Part shown: positions 27,382-36,561 of the stretch, piece by piece
Layout: every line of letters starts with the position of its first letter
How positions within the stretch are numbered: the stretch's first letter is position 1
DNA from: Pedobacter sp. KBS0701
GTDB lineage: Bacteria; Bacteroidota; Bacteroidia; Sphingobacteriales; Sphingobacteriaceae
NCBI RefSeq assembly: GCF_005938645.2
Contig: NZ_CP042171.1
Span: 2,108,001-2,172,000 of the forward strand
Direction: 5' to 3'
Length of the DNA stretch: 64,000 nt
Notes under the pieces: generated by a model
What the model was told of the DNA's origin: nothing
Databases searched by the model: none
Seen by the model: only the letters and a program-made list of their open reading frames with translations
Program-made: the position numbers and the translations under genes

Positions 27382-28065
27382 CTATTGTTGATAGATGGTC
27401 ATTAAATAGTTAACCGTAGCATCTTTTTGTACTGATACGCTATTATTATAATTGTATGAAGCATTGGTAACCGTATTATAAAGGTATACCGAATATTGCT
27501 TAGCTGAAGGGATTTTGAAAGTGATCAAACCGGCATCATTGGTAACTCCCGAATAATCGGCAACTTTTAAATTAGTAGCGGTAGTTGATGCGTAATTGAA
27601 TTTATTTGACGGGATCATAATCACACCTATATTTTTTAAAGGTTGATTATTATTGTAAGATCTAACTGTTAATGCAAATGTTCCAGAATAATCTGTCACT
27701 TTTGTTTCCTTAGCTTTAACTGCACCAGTACGCACCTGAACATACTCCTGAACCAGGTAAGCTACATTGTTAACTTTTGCAGAATCGGCAACAAGCAGGT
27801 AATTGTTTGGATTAAGGTCTCCAAAGTCAGCCAAACCGTTCGGGTCTGTTAAACGGGTTTCTAACAGGATATTGTAGTTTGAATAATAAGTATCTGTGCG
27901 ATCAAATAAAGATACTTTTACATTTGCCAATCCTTTTCCGGCATCGTCAGTTAGCCTATAGGTAAGTTTTCCGCTGGTTGAAAGTGTAACATCAACGTTA
28001 GTAGTTTTTTTGCAGGAGATAAAAACTGCAACAAGAAGAATTAAGAGTGTTAATTTTGATTTCAT
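27382..28065 (-). CDS. Lipoprotein with Ig-like/CarboxypepD-like segments, paralogue 1
   Basis: 227 residues from MKSKLTLLILLVAVFISCKK, chosen because it begins the lipoprotein signal directly; in-frame ATGs at 28071 and 28110 add residues before the signal. Anchor cysteine at 18. The order of segments matches its neighbour: GKLTYRLTDDAGKGLANVKV, GLADFGDLNPNNYLLVADS, LKNIGVIMIPSN, GVTNDAGLITFKIPS. A duplication is evident, with roughly 35-40 percent identity by eye. The repeats resemble transthyretin-like beta-sandwich modules. Likely an outer-membrane surface lipoprotein; partner and ligand unknown. Confidence 0.75.
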   Translation of the reverse strand: MKSKLTLLILLVAVFISCKKTTNVDVTLSTSGKLTYRLTDDAGKGLANVKVSLFDRTDTYYSNYNILLETRLTDPNGLADFGDLNPNNYLLVADSAKVNNVAYLVQEYVQVRTGAVKAKETKVTDYSGTFALTVRSYNNNQPLKNIGVIMIPSNKFNYASTTATNLKVADYSGVTNDAGLITFKIPSAKQYSVYLYNTVTNASYNYNNSVSVQKDATVNYLMTIYQQ

Positions 28066-28220
28066 ATACATATTTATTTTGGGCGCAAATATAGAATAAT
28101 GATTGAGCAATTATTAAATATTTTTATCCAATTAAAAGACAAAACAAATAGTGATTTGATAATCAGTGGACTTAGAAAATTGTATACAAAATAAATTGCC
28201 AGATTTTAAACGAAATGTCT

Positions 28221-28629
28221 CTATATCCTTACGTAATAGCACATATTATCCATTAAAATCACATTAAATTTGTGCCCATCAGGATCAGTAAAAGTAAAAC
28301 TATAATAATTGGCTTCATCTCTTTCCACTTGCTTGAGGATAATACCGCCGGCATTTTTAACCTTATCTGTAAATTCATTTACTTCCTCTTCAGTTTCTGC
28401 AGAAAGGGTAAAAATAATTTCACTTTTGTTTACAGGTCCTGGCGCTAAAAATTCATCTATTATTGAGCCTTGTTCAAAAAAATGGATCACAAATTTATCC
28501 CCGCCAAAAAGAAAACTGCCAATTGAGGGGGCTTTGTTTGGTCCATTGGTGGTAAAACAATGCTGTATAAAATTGATTGCTGCGCTGCGCATCTTTTATG
28601 TTATAATTGGTCCAAATTTTTGTTTTATC
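28221..28629 (-). pseudogene. VOC-family gene with 2-bp deletion near its start
   Basis: From ATG 28592 the frame gives a protein that starts in mid-domain. Upstream in another frame, from about 28629, the minus strand encodes KTKIWTNYNIKDAQRSNQFY and TAL, the expected first strand of a PhnB-like VOC protein. The natural fusion is ...QFYTAL-GF-TTNGPNKAPSIGSFLFGG. Restoring two G between 28557 and 28558 gives exactly that. The downstream part (FVIHFFEQGS, EIIFTLSAETEEEVNEF, FTDPDGHKFNVILM) is intact. No start codon is visible upstream of the repaired frame, so either the 5' end is also lost or the gene is fully decayed. A sequencing error is the alternative for the 2-bp gap. Confidence 0.75.
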
Positions 28630-28887
28630 CGATCTGAAATTAAAATTATCGTTTAAACACGAAACCCAATAGGTGCCGGGGTCACATTTAACAGGGCTGT
28701 TTGTGCCAGAAAAATTTCGTTCCCGGTATTTTAGGAAGATTAAACAAGCAATGTAACCGGCTTAAATTTCTGAAGATATTTAAAGTATTTTTGACATTGA
28801 TCCGTCTTCATTATCAAAATCCTTTTTAGTTCTAGAATGGGCAATAAAAGATGAAAATCGTATCCCAACAAGATCAACATAAAAATA

Positions 28888-30717
28888 ATGGCAAGAAAAC
28901 AGTTAAATAGTGGAAATGCACCGGGCGTTGAATTATCAAAAGCAAAAATAAACAGGAAAAGCTTGGGCAATGTGGCCCGTTTGCTTACTTATCTAAAACC
29001 CTATCGAGGCAAATTCATTGCTGCATTGTTTTTCCTCTTTTTATCAAGTTTGGTAGGATTGGCGTTTCCATCTTTTATAGGTGCATTAATTGATACCGCA
29101 CAGGGCAAGCACAGCAATAATTACCTGCCCTGCACCATTCAGGGCATCTTAATGTTAGCCTTTATCGTGTTGGCATTGCAGGCAGTAGTGTCTTATTTTA
29201 GAATCTTATGGTTTGTCAATGTAGCTGAGCGCTCCCTGGCCGACATCAGGCGCGATACCTACTTTAAATTGATCACCTTGCCCATGAACTTCTTTTCGAA
29301 CCGCAGGGTAGGTGAGCTGAACAGCAGGATTTCTGCCGATTTATCGCAGGTTCAGGATACCTTAACCACCACCATTGCGGAGATGTTACGGCAGTTTGTA
29401 TTGTTTGTAGGTGGGATAGTTTTTATGGCCATCATTTCGAAAAAACTGGTCTTTGCGCTGCTTTTAATCTTACCCGTGATGATAGTGTTTGCTGTTCTGT
29501 TCGGCCGCTTTATCAAAAAGATTTCGCGTCAGGCTCAGGATAAAATGGCCGAATCAAACAGTATTGTTGAAGAAACCTTATCAGGCATTTCCAATGTAAA
29601 AGCATTTGTAAACGAAGCATTCGAAGCCACACGTTATAAGAATACCATCCGCGAGGTAGCAGATATTGCTATTAAGGGTGCTAAATTCAGGGGTATGTTT
29701 GTATCCTTTATTGTGCTCTGCGTTTTTGGAAGTGTACTGGGGGTGATCGGTTATGGCTGTATCCTGGTTAGTCAGCAGGAAATTACCTTTGGCGAACTTT
29801 TAAAATTTTCACTTTATGCGATGTTCCTCGGCAGTTCGCTGGGTAGTTTTCCCGAACTTTTTGCCAACCTTCAAAAAGCTGTAGGCGCCAGCGAAAGGGT
29901 ACTGGAAATCTTGGGAGAGCAAGGAGAAGCTGTATCCATTACCGAAAAGGATAATGTGGTAAAGCAAAAAATAGTGGGGAATCTCGCTTTCAACCAGATC
30001 AATTTTGCCTATCCCTCAAGGCCGGAAGTTGAAGTCTTAAATAATGTATCTTTTGAGGCCAAAGCCGGACAAAAAATAGCGATAGTAGGGCCAAGTGGCT
30101 CGGGCAAATCGACTACCGCAGGATTGATACTGCAATTTTACCATCCGCAAAGTGGCGAAATCCTGTTTGATGGCAAACCTGCTTCTGCCTATTCGCTTAG
30201 GGATATCCGGAATCAGATCGCAATTGTTCCACAGGATGTGATGTTATTTGGCGGAACGATATTGGAAAACATTGCCTATGGCAAGCTAACGGCTACAAAA
30301 GCAGAAATTATACAGGCAGCTAAACGGGCAAATGCGCATGATTTTATCAGCGCATTTCCTGAAAGCTACGAAACAGTGGTTGGAGAACGTGGGGTAAAAC
30401 TATCAGGCGGACAACGTCAGCGCATTGCCATTGCCCGGGCACTGCTAAAAAACCCGTCTATATTGATTTTGGACGAAGCCACTTCTTCACTCGATTCTGA
30501 ATCAGAACGCCTGGTACAGGAAGCCCTGGAAGAATTAATGAGTGGTCGTACTTCTATTATCATCGCTCACCGCTTATCAACCATTCGTGAAGCCGATAGG
30601 ATTCTGGTAATGGAAAAGGGACAGATTATTGAATCGGGTACACACCAGGAACTCATTAGAAGTGAACAAGGGCTGTATAAGTACCTGAGCGGTTTGCAGT
30701 TTGAGGTGCAGCAGTAA
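28888..30717 (+). CDS. ABC exporter, fused permease and ATPase (MsbA/LmrA-like)
   Basis: 609 residues: an N-terminal six-helix transmembrane domain (GKFIAALFFLFLSSLVGLAF, GILMLAFIVLALQAVVSYF, LVFALLLILPVMIVFAVLFG, GMFVSFIVLCVFGSVLGVI) followed by an ATPase domain with Walker A GPSGSGKST, Q-loop VPQDVML, signature LSGGQRQRIAIARALL, Walker B ILILDEATSSLD and switch histidine IIAHRLSTI. Half-transporters of this kind dimerise and export lipids, drugs or peptides. It is not next to a partner or an accessory gene, so the substrate is open. The spacing to the divergent VOC remnant upstream is about 260 bp, without clear signals. Confidence 0.9.
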   Translation: MARKQLNSGNAPGVELSKAKINRKSLGNVARLLTYLKPYRGKFIAALFFLFLSSLVGLAFPSFIGALIDTAQGKHSNNYLPCTIQGILMLAFIVLALQAVVSYFRILWFVNVAERSLADIRRDTYFKLITLPMNFFSNRRVGELNSRISADLSQVQDTLTTTIAEMLRQFVLFVGGIVFMAIISKKLVFALLLILPVMIVFAVLFGRFIKKISRQAQDKMAESNSIVEETLSGISNVKAFVNEAFEATRYKNTIREVADIAIKGAKFRGMFVSFIVLCVFGSVLGVIGYGCILVSQQEITFGELLKFSLYAMFLGSSLGSFPELFANLQKAVGASERVLEILGEQGEAVSITEKDNVVKQKIVGNLAFNQINFAYPSRPEVEVLNNVSFEAKAGQKIAIVGPSGSGKSTTAGLILQFYHPQSGEILFDGKPASAYSLRDIRNQIAIVPQDVMLFGGTILENIAYGKLTATKAEIIQAAKRANAHDFISAFPESYETVVGERGVKLSGGQRQRIAIARALLKNPSILILDEATSSLDSESERLVQEALEELMSGRTSIIIAHRLSTIREADRILVMEKGQIIESGTHQELIRSEQGLYKYLSGLQFEVQQ

Positions 30718-30809
30718 AAAACAATAGGAAGCTGTAAAATTTAAACGTTAACAACTCAACGGATACAAGAATAAGAAGCTGTATCGTAAATTGTAGTTTA
30801 ATTGAATTT

Positions 30810-31075
30810 GTCAGGTTGAGCTTAGCCTCTAATGAGCTTGATGAAGTATCGAAACACCTCGTAAAATATTTAAAACAGGTCCTTCACTTCGACTACGCTC
30901 AGTACAAGCTCACTACTATCAACAGATACCAAAAAAAAGCTCGTCATCTCGACCGAAGCAGTGCGACGTGGAGAGATCTATCAAAAACAGATTTTGTTTC
31001 ACAGAGCTTTCGGGTTCTCGACTGCGTTACCGATGTAAAATCGGTACAGGTAGTACTCCGCTCGAAATGATGGTA
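30810..31075. repeat. Cluster of dispersed palindromic repeats
   Basis: Contains gagcttgatgaagtatcgaa, cacttcgactacgctcagta, cgtcatctcgaccgaagcag and gatgtaaaatcggtacaggt with their partners, all of the Pedobacter-type intergenic repeat family and related to 5753-5810. An 84-codon open frame through it is translated repeat. The rest of the 30.72-31.36 kb interval holds no gene; a 62-bp direct repeat lies at 31108-31169. Confidence 0.6.
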
Positions 31076-31107
31076 AAGCGAGAGAATTTTTACATGTAGA
31101 TTAATTA

Positions 31108-31169
31108 CTGTCATTTATATTAATTTTTATAAAATAAATTATTCCTCAGGATTGACAATTCTATATTTA
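31108..31169. repeat. Left copy of an imperfect 62-bp direct repeat flanking the LacI locus
   Basis: Blocks ctgtcattt, atatt, tttat, aaataaatta, ttgacaatt and attta occur in the same order and nearly the same spacing at 44034-44095 (about 45 of 60 positions match by eye). The two copies are 12.9 kb apart in the same direction, bracketing the LacI-SusCD-GH65 locus. Confidence 0.5.
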
Positions 31170-31363
31170 TGAGATAGCCTCAACGAGTTACAGACTCTTT
31201 TCTATTATTAATCCGTAGCGCCCTTTGGAATGCTATGGACAGACATGGGATAAACCAATTTGAGTTTTAGAGAAATCAGCAATAAGCCATCAGGTTATTG
31301 CTCTCTTAATTTTAGTGAGATGGGGTAAATGACTTCTGGTTTTCCCGCAATACGTTTTACTTA

Positions 31364-32362
31364 TTAAATAGAGCCCCCAACCACTAATCTTGATTCATCG
31401 ATAATCGTTTGAGCGAATGAGCTTCCTGAAATGCATTTCATCATCCTGTTAAAGGCTAACTTACCTAAATTATAACCACTGGTTTCAGCATAGGTAATTT
31501 CCGGGTAAAATAGCTGGGGAATCATGCCGTCGCTTATTGCGATAACGCCCAAATCTTTTGGCGCTTGCAGCCCTTTTCTTTGGATAGCTTTCATAGCACC
31601 CGCAAGAATTTCATCACTCATACAGAAAACGGCAAATTTTTCCCCGATATGTTCGGGCAGAAGCGCTAAAGTAATTTGTTCGGCTTCTTCTGAACTTCTG
31701 GCATGAACTGTTTTCAGTTCTACCTTTTTATCCTCTTTATATAATATTGAGGTGAACTTTTGGAACCGGGCTTTGGTAATCGACATATTTTTATCGCCAA
31801 AAATTGCCAATACATTTACTATGCCCTTTTTTAAAATTTCTTCAGCTGCTAGGATAGCCGCATGTTCATCGCCGACACAAATTTTGTTACAGGATTCATA
31901 TTGCGGAACTTTATCGAAAAAAATAACCGGAATTCCATATCCATCCAGTTTCAAAAAAGGTTCTATCTCTATCGTTTCTGAAGTGATGGCGATAAAAATC
32001 CCTGATACACGTTTATGTTTGCAGCTTTTTAATATTTCCTGCTCAATTTTCGGGTCGTTTGATGAGCGATAAATAATTACAGAATAACCAAATATCCTGG
32101 CCTCTTCTTCAATGGCGCTGATAAAGGAGTGATAAAAGAAATTTGAAAGACTGGGGACCACAACCGCAAATTCTTTACTGCTGTGCGTACGTAAATTTAC
32201 GGCATAAGGATTTGGATCGTATTCCAGCAATTCTGCAAGCTCGTTAATCTTTACCTTCGTCTCCGCTGAAATATCCGGATGATCTTTCAATGCCCTCGAA
32301 ACTGTAGATATACTTACATTTAACCGCTCAGCAATCTTTTTTAATGTTGGATTCTGTTTCAT
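31364..32362 (-). CDS. LacI-family transcriptional regulator
   Basis: 332 residues. The N-terminal helix-turn-helix reads TLKKIAERLNVSISTVSRAL with the hinge ELLEYDPNPYAVNLRT. The rest is the periplasmic-binding-protein-like sensor domain (EFAVVVPSLSNFFYHSFISA, KRVSGIFIAITSETI, VIAISDGMIPQLFYPEITYA). It probably represses or activates the sugar-use genes on the opposite strand in response to a sugar. The gene is divergent from the secreted-protein/MFS operon, sharing a 253-bp intergenic region with two operator-like palindromes. Its ligand may be a disaccharide or its hydrolysis product. Confidence 0.92.
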   Translation of the reverse strand: MKQNPTLKKIAERLNVSISTVSRALKDHPDISAETKVKINELAELLEYDPNPYAVNLRTHSSKEFAVVVPSLSNFFYHSFISAIEEEARIFGYSVIIYRSSNDPKIEQEILKSCKHKRVSGIFIAITSETIEIEPFLKLDGYGIPVIFFDKVPQYESCNKICVGDEHAAILAAEEILKKGIVNVLAIFGDKNMSITKARFQKFTSILYKEDKKVELKTVHARSSEEAEQITLALLPEHIGEKFAVFCMSDEILAGAMKAIQRKGLQAPKDLGVIAISDGMIPQLFYPEITYAETSGYNLGKLAFNRMMKCISGSSFAQTIIDESRLVVGGSI

Positions 32363-32410
32363 GGTTTATATTTGGTTAATCAAATATAAGTTTTCCACAA
32401 CAAACATTTT

Positions 32411-32437
32411 CGCAAATGTTTCCGCAAACGTTTGCGG
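32411..32437. promoter_or_regulatory. Tandem LacI-type operators in the divergent promoter region
   Basis: A perfect 16-bp palindrome ccgcaaacgtttgcgg (32422-32437) is overlapped by a weaker half-match cgcaaatgtttccg (32411-32424). The central 'CG' palindrome with GCAAACG/CGTTTGC arms is the classic LacI-family operator form. It lies 49 bp upstream of the LacI start and 179 bp upstream of the 32616 gene, so it could control both directions. Confidence 0.75.
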
Positions 32438-32615
32438 TTATAAAACGTCTATTTTAATGTTTTTACATTAATTATAACCTATCTTCATATTATCAAATGA
32501 ATGAGGTATTTCTGCAGATTAATTTTTGCGTAAGTGCTTCATCAGTTTAACCAAATATTAAAAGCGCATAAATTGAAGCCGGATCTTTTGGCTATGCTGT
32601 TTATTTATCAAAATT

Positions 32616-32984
32616 ATGAGAAATTTTACTCCTGTTGTTTTAGTTTTCATTTTACTGTCTGTATTAAACTGCGCTGCGCAGCAGGCATCGCCTCTAACTG
32701 AGGGTAATAAGCCGGTTTTTTCTTCGTCAAATGATGCATATAGATATGAGTTAAATAGGGCCTATCATTTTGAAATAATGGATATCGGGAACGATCCCAG
32801 CGCTCATAAACTCATTGATTTAAGGGCCTTTACCAAATGGGATAATTCATTTGCAAATAAATACTGGTTTACAACTACACCCCAACTTTTACTAAACAAC
32901 GCTGATGAAACTGTAACAATAGCTAACCATACAATTAACCTTAAACCGTGGCAAGCTGTGGTTTTTAAACTTAATCAACATTAA
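32616..32984 (+). CDS. Small secreted protein resembling a GH13 C-terminal beta-domain
   Basis: 122 residues with signal peptide MRNFTPVVLVFILLSVLNCA (the following C-A-A-Q could be a lipobox variant). The C-terminal half (TPQLLLNNADETVTI, LKPWQAVVFKL) looks like the last beta-sandwich of an alpha-amylase-superfamily enzyme, where 'LLNN... LKPWQA' is the usual pattern, but no catalytic barrel is present. It may be a remnant of a secreted alpha-glucosidase after an internal deletion, or a free-standing carbohydrate-binding piece. It is the first gene after the LacI operators, one base before the MFS gene, so it is probably expressed with the locus. Confidence 0.55.
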   Translation: MRNFTPVVLVFILLSVLNCAAQQASPLTEGNKPVFSSSNDAYRYELNRAYHFEIMDIGNDPSAHKLIDLRAFTKWDNSFANKYWFTTTPQLLLNNADETVTIANHTINLKPWQAVVFKLNQH

Positions 32985-32985
32985 T

Positions 32986-34335
32986 ATGATAGGGGCTCAG
33001 GCAGAAAAGGTTAATAATTTTTCATCGGCAGCGAAGTTGAATTTTTCTTCGATAATTGCCATGAACTTAGGTTTTTTTGGCATCCAATATAGTTTTGGCT
33101 TGCAGCAAACAAATATGACACCCATTTACTCGTACCTGGGTGCAAATGCAGATCAGATTCCGTTGTTAAATTTAGCAGGCCCAATGACGGGGTTAATCAT
33201 CCAGCCGATTGTTGGCGCAATGAGCGATAAAACAACGAGCCGATTCGGAAGAAGAAGGCCATATTTTTTAATTGGTGCGATAATTTGCAGCATTTGTCTT
33301 TTTGCTATGCCATACAGCAGTTCAATTTGGATGGCTGCCGGAATTTTATGGATTTTAGATGCCGGTAACAACATCACAATGGAACCATACCGGGCTTTTG
33401 TCAGCGATAAATTACCTTCAGAGCAGCATGCACTTGGTTTCCTAACCCAAAGTTTTTTCACAGGTTTGGGGATTACGCTGGCTAATCTGACGCCTGGAAT
33501 TTTGATTGCCGCAGGCTTAATCGGTATTCATTCCAGAAGTGGAAACAATATTCCTTATACAACTTATGCAGCATTTTTTATCGGGGGAGTGGTTTCTATC
33601 GGCTCCATTATGTTTAGCTGTTTAACCACAAAAGAAACTCCATTATCAAAAGACGAAATAAAAAAGATTAAGGCAGAAACTGGCGGTGTAGGCAGAATTT
33701 TTAAAGATATTATTGAAGCTTTTAAGGTGATGCCTTCTACCATGAAAAAATTGGGCATTGTTTACCTTTTTAACTGGTATGCCATGTTTGTTTACTGGCA
33801 ATTTGTAACGCTTTGTCTGGCTAAAACTATTTATAACACAACTGATGCCGCCTCTGACGGTTTTGCTTCCGCACAATTACTTACCGGAACGGTTAATGGT
33901 GGCTATAACGTGGTAACTTTTCTCGTGGCATTTCCACTTGCATTTTTTGCACGAAAGATAACGGCTCAAAAAGTACATCTTATCAGCCTGCTGTTCGGAG
34001 GAGTGTGCCTTATTTGTTTGCCGTTGATTCATCATTCAGCTTTGTTATTCATTCCAATAATCGGCCTGGGCATTGCATGGGCAAGTATGATGGGCACACC
34101 TTATGCTATGCTCGCGGGAAGCATTCCAAAAGAAAAAACAGGAATTTTTATGGGCATTCTGAATATGTTTATCGTAATGCCAATGCTTCTGGAAACGATT
34201 ACCTTCAAATACGTTTACCGGTACCTGTTAGGTCACAATCCTGAAAATGCAATTGTTTTTGCAGGTGTACTCATTACGGTTGCAGGATTTATGGTGTTAT
34301 TGATTAAGAAAAAAGATAGGGGAGTTGTAATATAA
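32986..34335 (+). CDS. MFS sugar transporter, SLC45/GPH-like
   Basis: 449 residues with about 12 membrane segments. The N-terminal FFGIQYSFGLQQTNMTPIYS, PMTGLIIQPIVGAMSDKTTS and RFGRRRPYFLIGAIICS carry the conserved D-x-x-x-x-R-x-G-R-R-R-P loop of sucrose/maltose-type (SLC45, GPH) proton symporters. It would move an intact disaccharide across the inner membrane after SusCD import. Its stop codon overlaps the next start by one base (34335), which suggests translational coupling with the glycosidase gene. Sucrose is a plausible substrate because of the sugar kinase downstream, but trehalose or maltose cannot be excluded. Confidence 0.85.
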   Translation: MIGAQAEKVNNFSSAAKLNFSSIIAMNLGFFGIQYSFGLQQTNMTPIYSYLGANADQIPLLNLAGPMTGLIIQPIVGAMSDKTTSRFGRRRPYFLIGAIICSICLFAMPYSSSIWMAAGILWILDAGNNITMEPYRAFVSDKLPSEQHALGFLTQSFFTGLGITLANLTPGILIAAGLIGIHSRSGNNIPYTTYAAFFIGGVVSIGSIMFSCLTTKETPLSKDEIKKIKAETGGVGRIFKDIIEAFKVMPSTMKKLGIVYLFNWYAMFVYWQFVTLCLAKTIYNTTDAASDGFASAQLLTGTVNGGYNVVTFLVAFPLAFFARKITAQKVHLISLLFGGVCLICLPLIHHSALLFIPIIGLGIAWASMMGTPYAMLAGSIPKEKTGIFMGILNMFIVMPMLLETITFKYVYRYLLGHNPENAIVFAGVLITVAGFMVLLIKKKDRGVVI

Positions 34336-35513
34336 TGGTCGATTTAAAAGCATATAACGAGGCATTAAACCTTTTGCAACAGGCATCCACTCCTTTTGGA
34401 TTTGTGGCAGCAGTGCAAGACCACGACAATTATAAACGCGTGTGGACCAGAGATGGCGTAATTACGAGTATTGCTGCCTTGCTAAGTGGTGAACATGATC
34501 TGGTAAAAACTGCAAAAGCTACAATTGAAACACTTTTAAATAATCAACATATAAACGGATTTATGCCGTCGAATGTTTCTCCTGAAAATGGTTCGGTAAG
34601 TTTTGGAGGCACGTCAGGCAGGGCCGATAATCCATCGTGGGCAGTTATCGGCTTATGTGCTTACACTTTATTAACAGGAGATAAAACGCTTTGGGTAAAA
34701 CATCAGGCACAGGTAGATAAATGCCTTTCGGTTTTAGAAGCCTGGGAGTTTAACGGAAAACATTTGGTTTATGTGCCCCAAAGTGGTGATTGGGCTGATG
34801 AATATATTCAGCATGGCTACATCTTGTTTGACCAGTTACTTAGGGTTTGGGCCTTAAAACTGGCTTCAAAAATAGTTTCAAATAAAAACTGGAATGATAA
34901 GGCCCTGGACATTGTAAACGCAATAAAAGCGAATTATTGGAAGGTTGATGGACAGCCAAATGCCTACGCCCCGAATTTAGTCCACCAGTTGAAAGATGCA
35001 TCAGCAGATTTTTGGTTAATGGGTTTTAACCCGGCCAGAATTTATAATTATTTTGATTTGCAGGCAAACACATTTTGCCTTTTAATTGGAACTGGTAATG
35101 AAACTCAAAATCGATTAGTGATTAATTATATAAAAAAACTACAAGAAAACCATCAATCAATGTTGCCGTCTTTTTATCCAGCGATAGAAGAGAATGATGA
35201 CGATATGAATGAGCTGAAAAATAACTACGCCTATTCATTCAGAAATAAACCCGGGTATTTTCATAACGGTGGCTTATGGCCGGTTTGGAATGGCTGGCTG
35301 GCAGCAGCTTTAAGTTTAAGCGGAGAAACTGAATTTGCGAAATCGATTACATCAGCCATTCACACCTCAAATTCAAAGGCAGATTTATTTAACGAATGTT
35401 TACATGGTTCTACGCAAAATCCATGCGGGGTACCGAATTGTACGTGGAGTGCTGCAGGTGCAATAATTGCTGAACAGGCACTTATAAGTGATGATTTTAA
35501 AGCGCTTTTTTAA
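34335..35513 (+). CDS. Cytoplasmic (alpha/alpha)6 glycosidase, GH100/invertase-like
   Basis: 392 residues without signal peptide. The blocks YKRVWTRDGVITSIAALL, GFMPSNVS, GTSGRADNPSWAVIGLCAYT, VYVPQSGDWADEYIQHGYI and YFHNGGLWPVWNGWLAAAL fit the helical-barrel glycosidases that include neutral/alkaline invertases (GH100) and glycogen-debranching-type enzymes. The aspartate in GDWADEY is the likely general acid. Being cytoplasmic, it should cleave the sugar taken in by the MFS transporter; with the fructokinase-like kinase next to it, sucrose splitting is a reasonable but unproven function. It starts within the stop codon of the MFS gene and is 19 bp ahead of the kinase gene. Confidence 0.65.
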   Translation: MVDLKAYNEALNLLQQASTPFGFVAAVQDHDNYKRVWTRDGVITSIAALLSGEHDLVKTAKATIETLLNNQHINGFMPSNVSPENGSVSFGGTSGRADNPSWAVIGLCAYTLLTGDKTLWVKHQAQVDKCLSVLEAWEFNGKHLVYVPQSGDWADEYIQHGYILFDQLLRVWALKLASKIVSNKNWNDKALDIVNAIKANYWKVDGQPNAYAPNLVHQLKDASADFWLMGFNPARIYNYFDLQANTFCLLIGTGNETQNRLVINYIKKLQENHQSMLPSFYPAIEENDDDMNELKNNYAYSFRNKPGYFHNGGLWPVWNGWLAAALSLSGETEFAKSITSAIHTSNSKADLFNECLHGSTQNPCGVPNCTWSAAGAIIAEQALISDDFKALF

Positions 35514-35532
35514 TTTTTAAAAGATTATTACG

Positions 35533-36444
35533 ATGAATTCGACAAGAGGTATTTCAGCAAAAAAAGTTTTAGTAGTAGGCGAATTACTTGTAGATATGAT
35601 ATCTGATCAGAACATTGAATCTCTTGCGGTTTCCTCACAGTTTTCTACTAATCAGGGTGGAAGTTCAGCCAATTTATGTGCGAACTTAAAATGGCTTGGT
35701 ATTGATGCAGAACTTGTTGCTACCGTTGGTGAAGATAATTTAGGATCTTTTTTAATTAATGAACTTAAAACAATTGGTCTGTCAGACAAATACATACACC
35801 GTTCGGCAAACAGGCAGACAAGTGTGATATTAGTCGCTAAAAATGAACATACACCGGATTTTATTCCTTATCGCAGCGCTGATTTGGCCATAAAAAGAGT
35901 AGAAGATGCTGCCATTAATTCATCGGATATGATCCATACAACTGCTTTTGCCCTGAGCAAAGAGCCGGCCCGAACCAATATCCTTCGTGCCTTTACCAAA
36001 GCACATGAATCAGGTAAATTTTTGTCGGTCGATTGGAATTTCGCACCCTCCATCTGGCAGGAGGATGATGGCAAAGATGTTTTCAAAAAACTGATGAAAA
36101 TGGATCCGTTACTAAAAATTAGTGTCGACGATTTGGAGCGTTTCACCGGGGAAAGCCTGACTATTGAGGAAGCTGTTAAATGGCTGGATAATCTGAATGC
36201 TCAGATAATCTGCCTTACCTGTGGGAAAGATGGTGTCTGGTTTAAAACAAAAAACCAGGCCTGGCGGCATAAGCCGGCACTTCCGGTAAATTCCGTAATT
36301 GGCGTAACCGGTGCGGGAGATGCTTTCTGGTCGGGATTTCTATCGGCATTTATACACGAAAAATCCATTGATGAATGCATTAGTCAGGCGCTGGAGGTAG
36401 CCAAATTGAAAATTGAAAAACCATATCCTTTGTATAAAAAATAA
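35533..36444 (+). CDS. PfkB-family sugar kinase, probable fructokinase
   Basis: 303 residues of the ribokinase/PfkB fold: N-terminal KKVLVVGELLVDMISDQ, the sugar-binding GGSSANLCANLKWLG block, and the C-terminal signature GVTGAGDAFWSGFLSAF with the catalytic aspartate. It phosphorylates a free sugar in the cytoplasm; fructose fits the presence of an invertase-like glycosidase and a SLC45-like importer in the same operon. Substrate is inferred from context, not from unique residues. A 117-bp gap precedes the SusC gene. Confidence 0.8.
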   Translation: MNSTRGISAKKVLVVGELLVDMISDQNIESLAVSSQFSTNQGGSSANLCANLKWLGIDAELVATVGEDNLGSFLINELKTIGLSDKYIHRSANRQTSVILVAKNEHTPDFIPYRSADLAIKRVEDAAINSSDMIHTTAFALSKEPARTNILRAFTKAHESGKFLSVDWNFAPSIWQEDDGKDVFKKLMKMDPLLKISVDDLERFTGESLTIEEAVKWLDNLNAQIICLTCGKDGVWFKTKNQAWRHKPALPVNSVIGVTGAGDAFWSGFLSAFIHEKSIDECISQALEVAKLKIEKPYPLYKK

Positions 36445-36561
36445 TCATCATACTAACTAAACTAAACTAACAGAATTCATGAAACATCTACCACCTTAAG
36501 ATTCAGCGTAATTATCTGAACTAAAAAAACAAAAAATTCTAACCAATTAAATCATTCCATT

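Noticed and set aside
28309..28656. 115-codon frame opposite the VOC remnant
   Set aside because: Antisense shadow; the minus strand carries the recognisable VOC protein.
30816..31070. 84-codon plus-strand frame
   Set aside because: Made entirely of dispersed palindromic repeats; composition is not coding.
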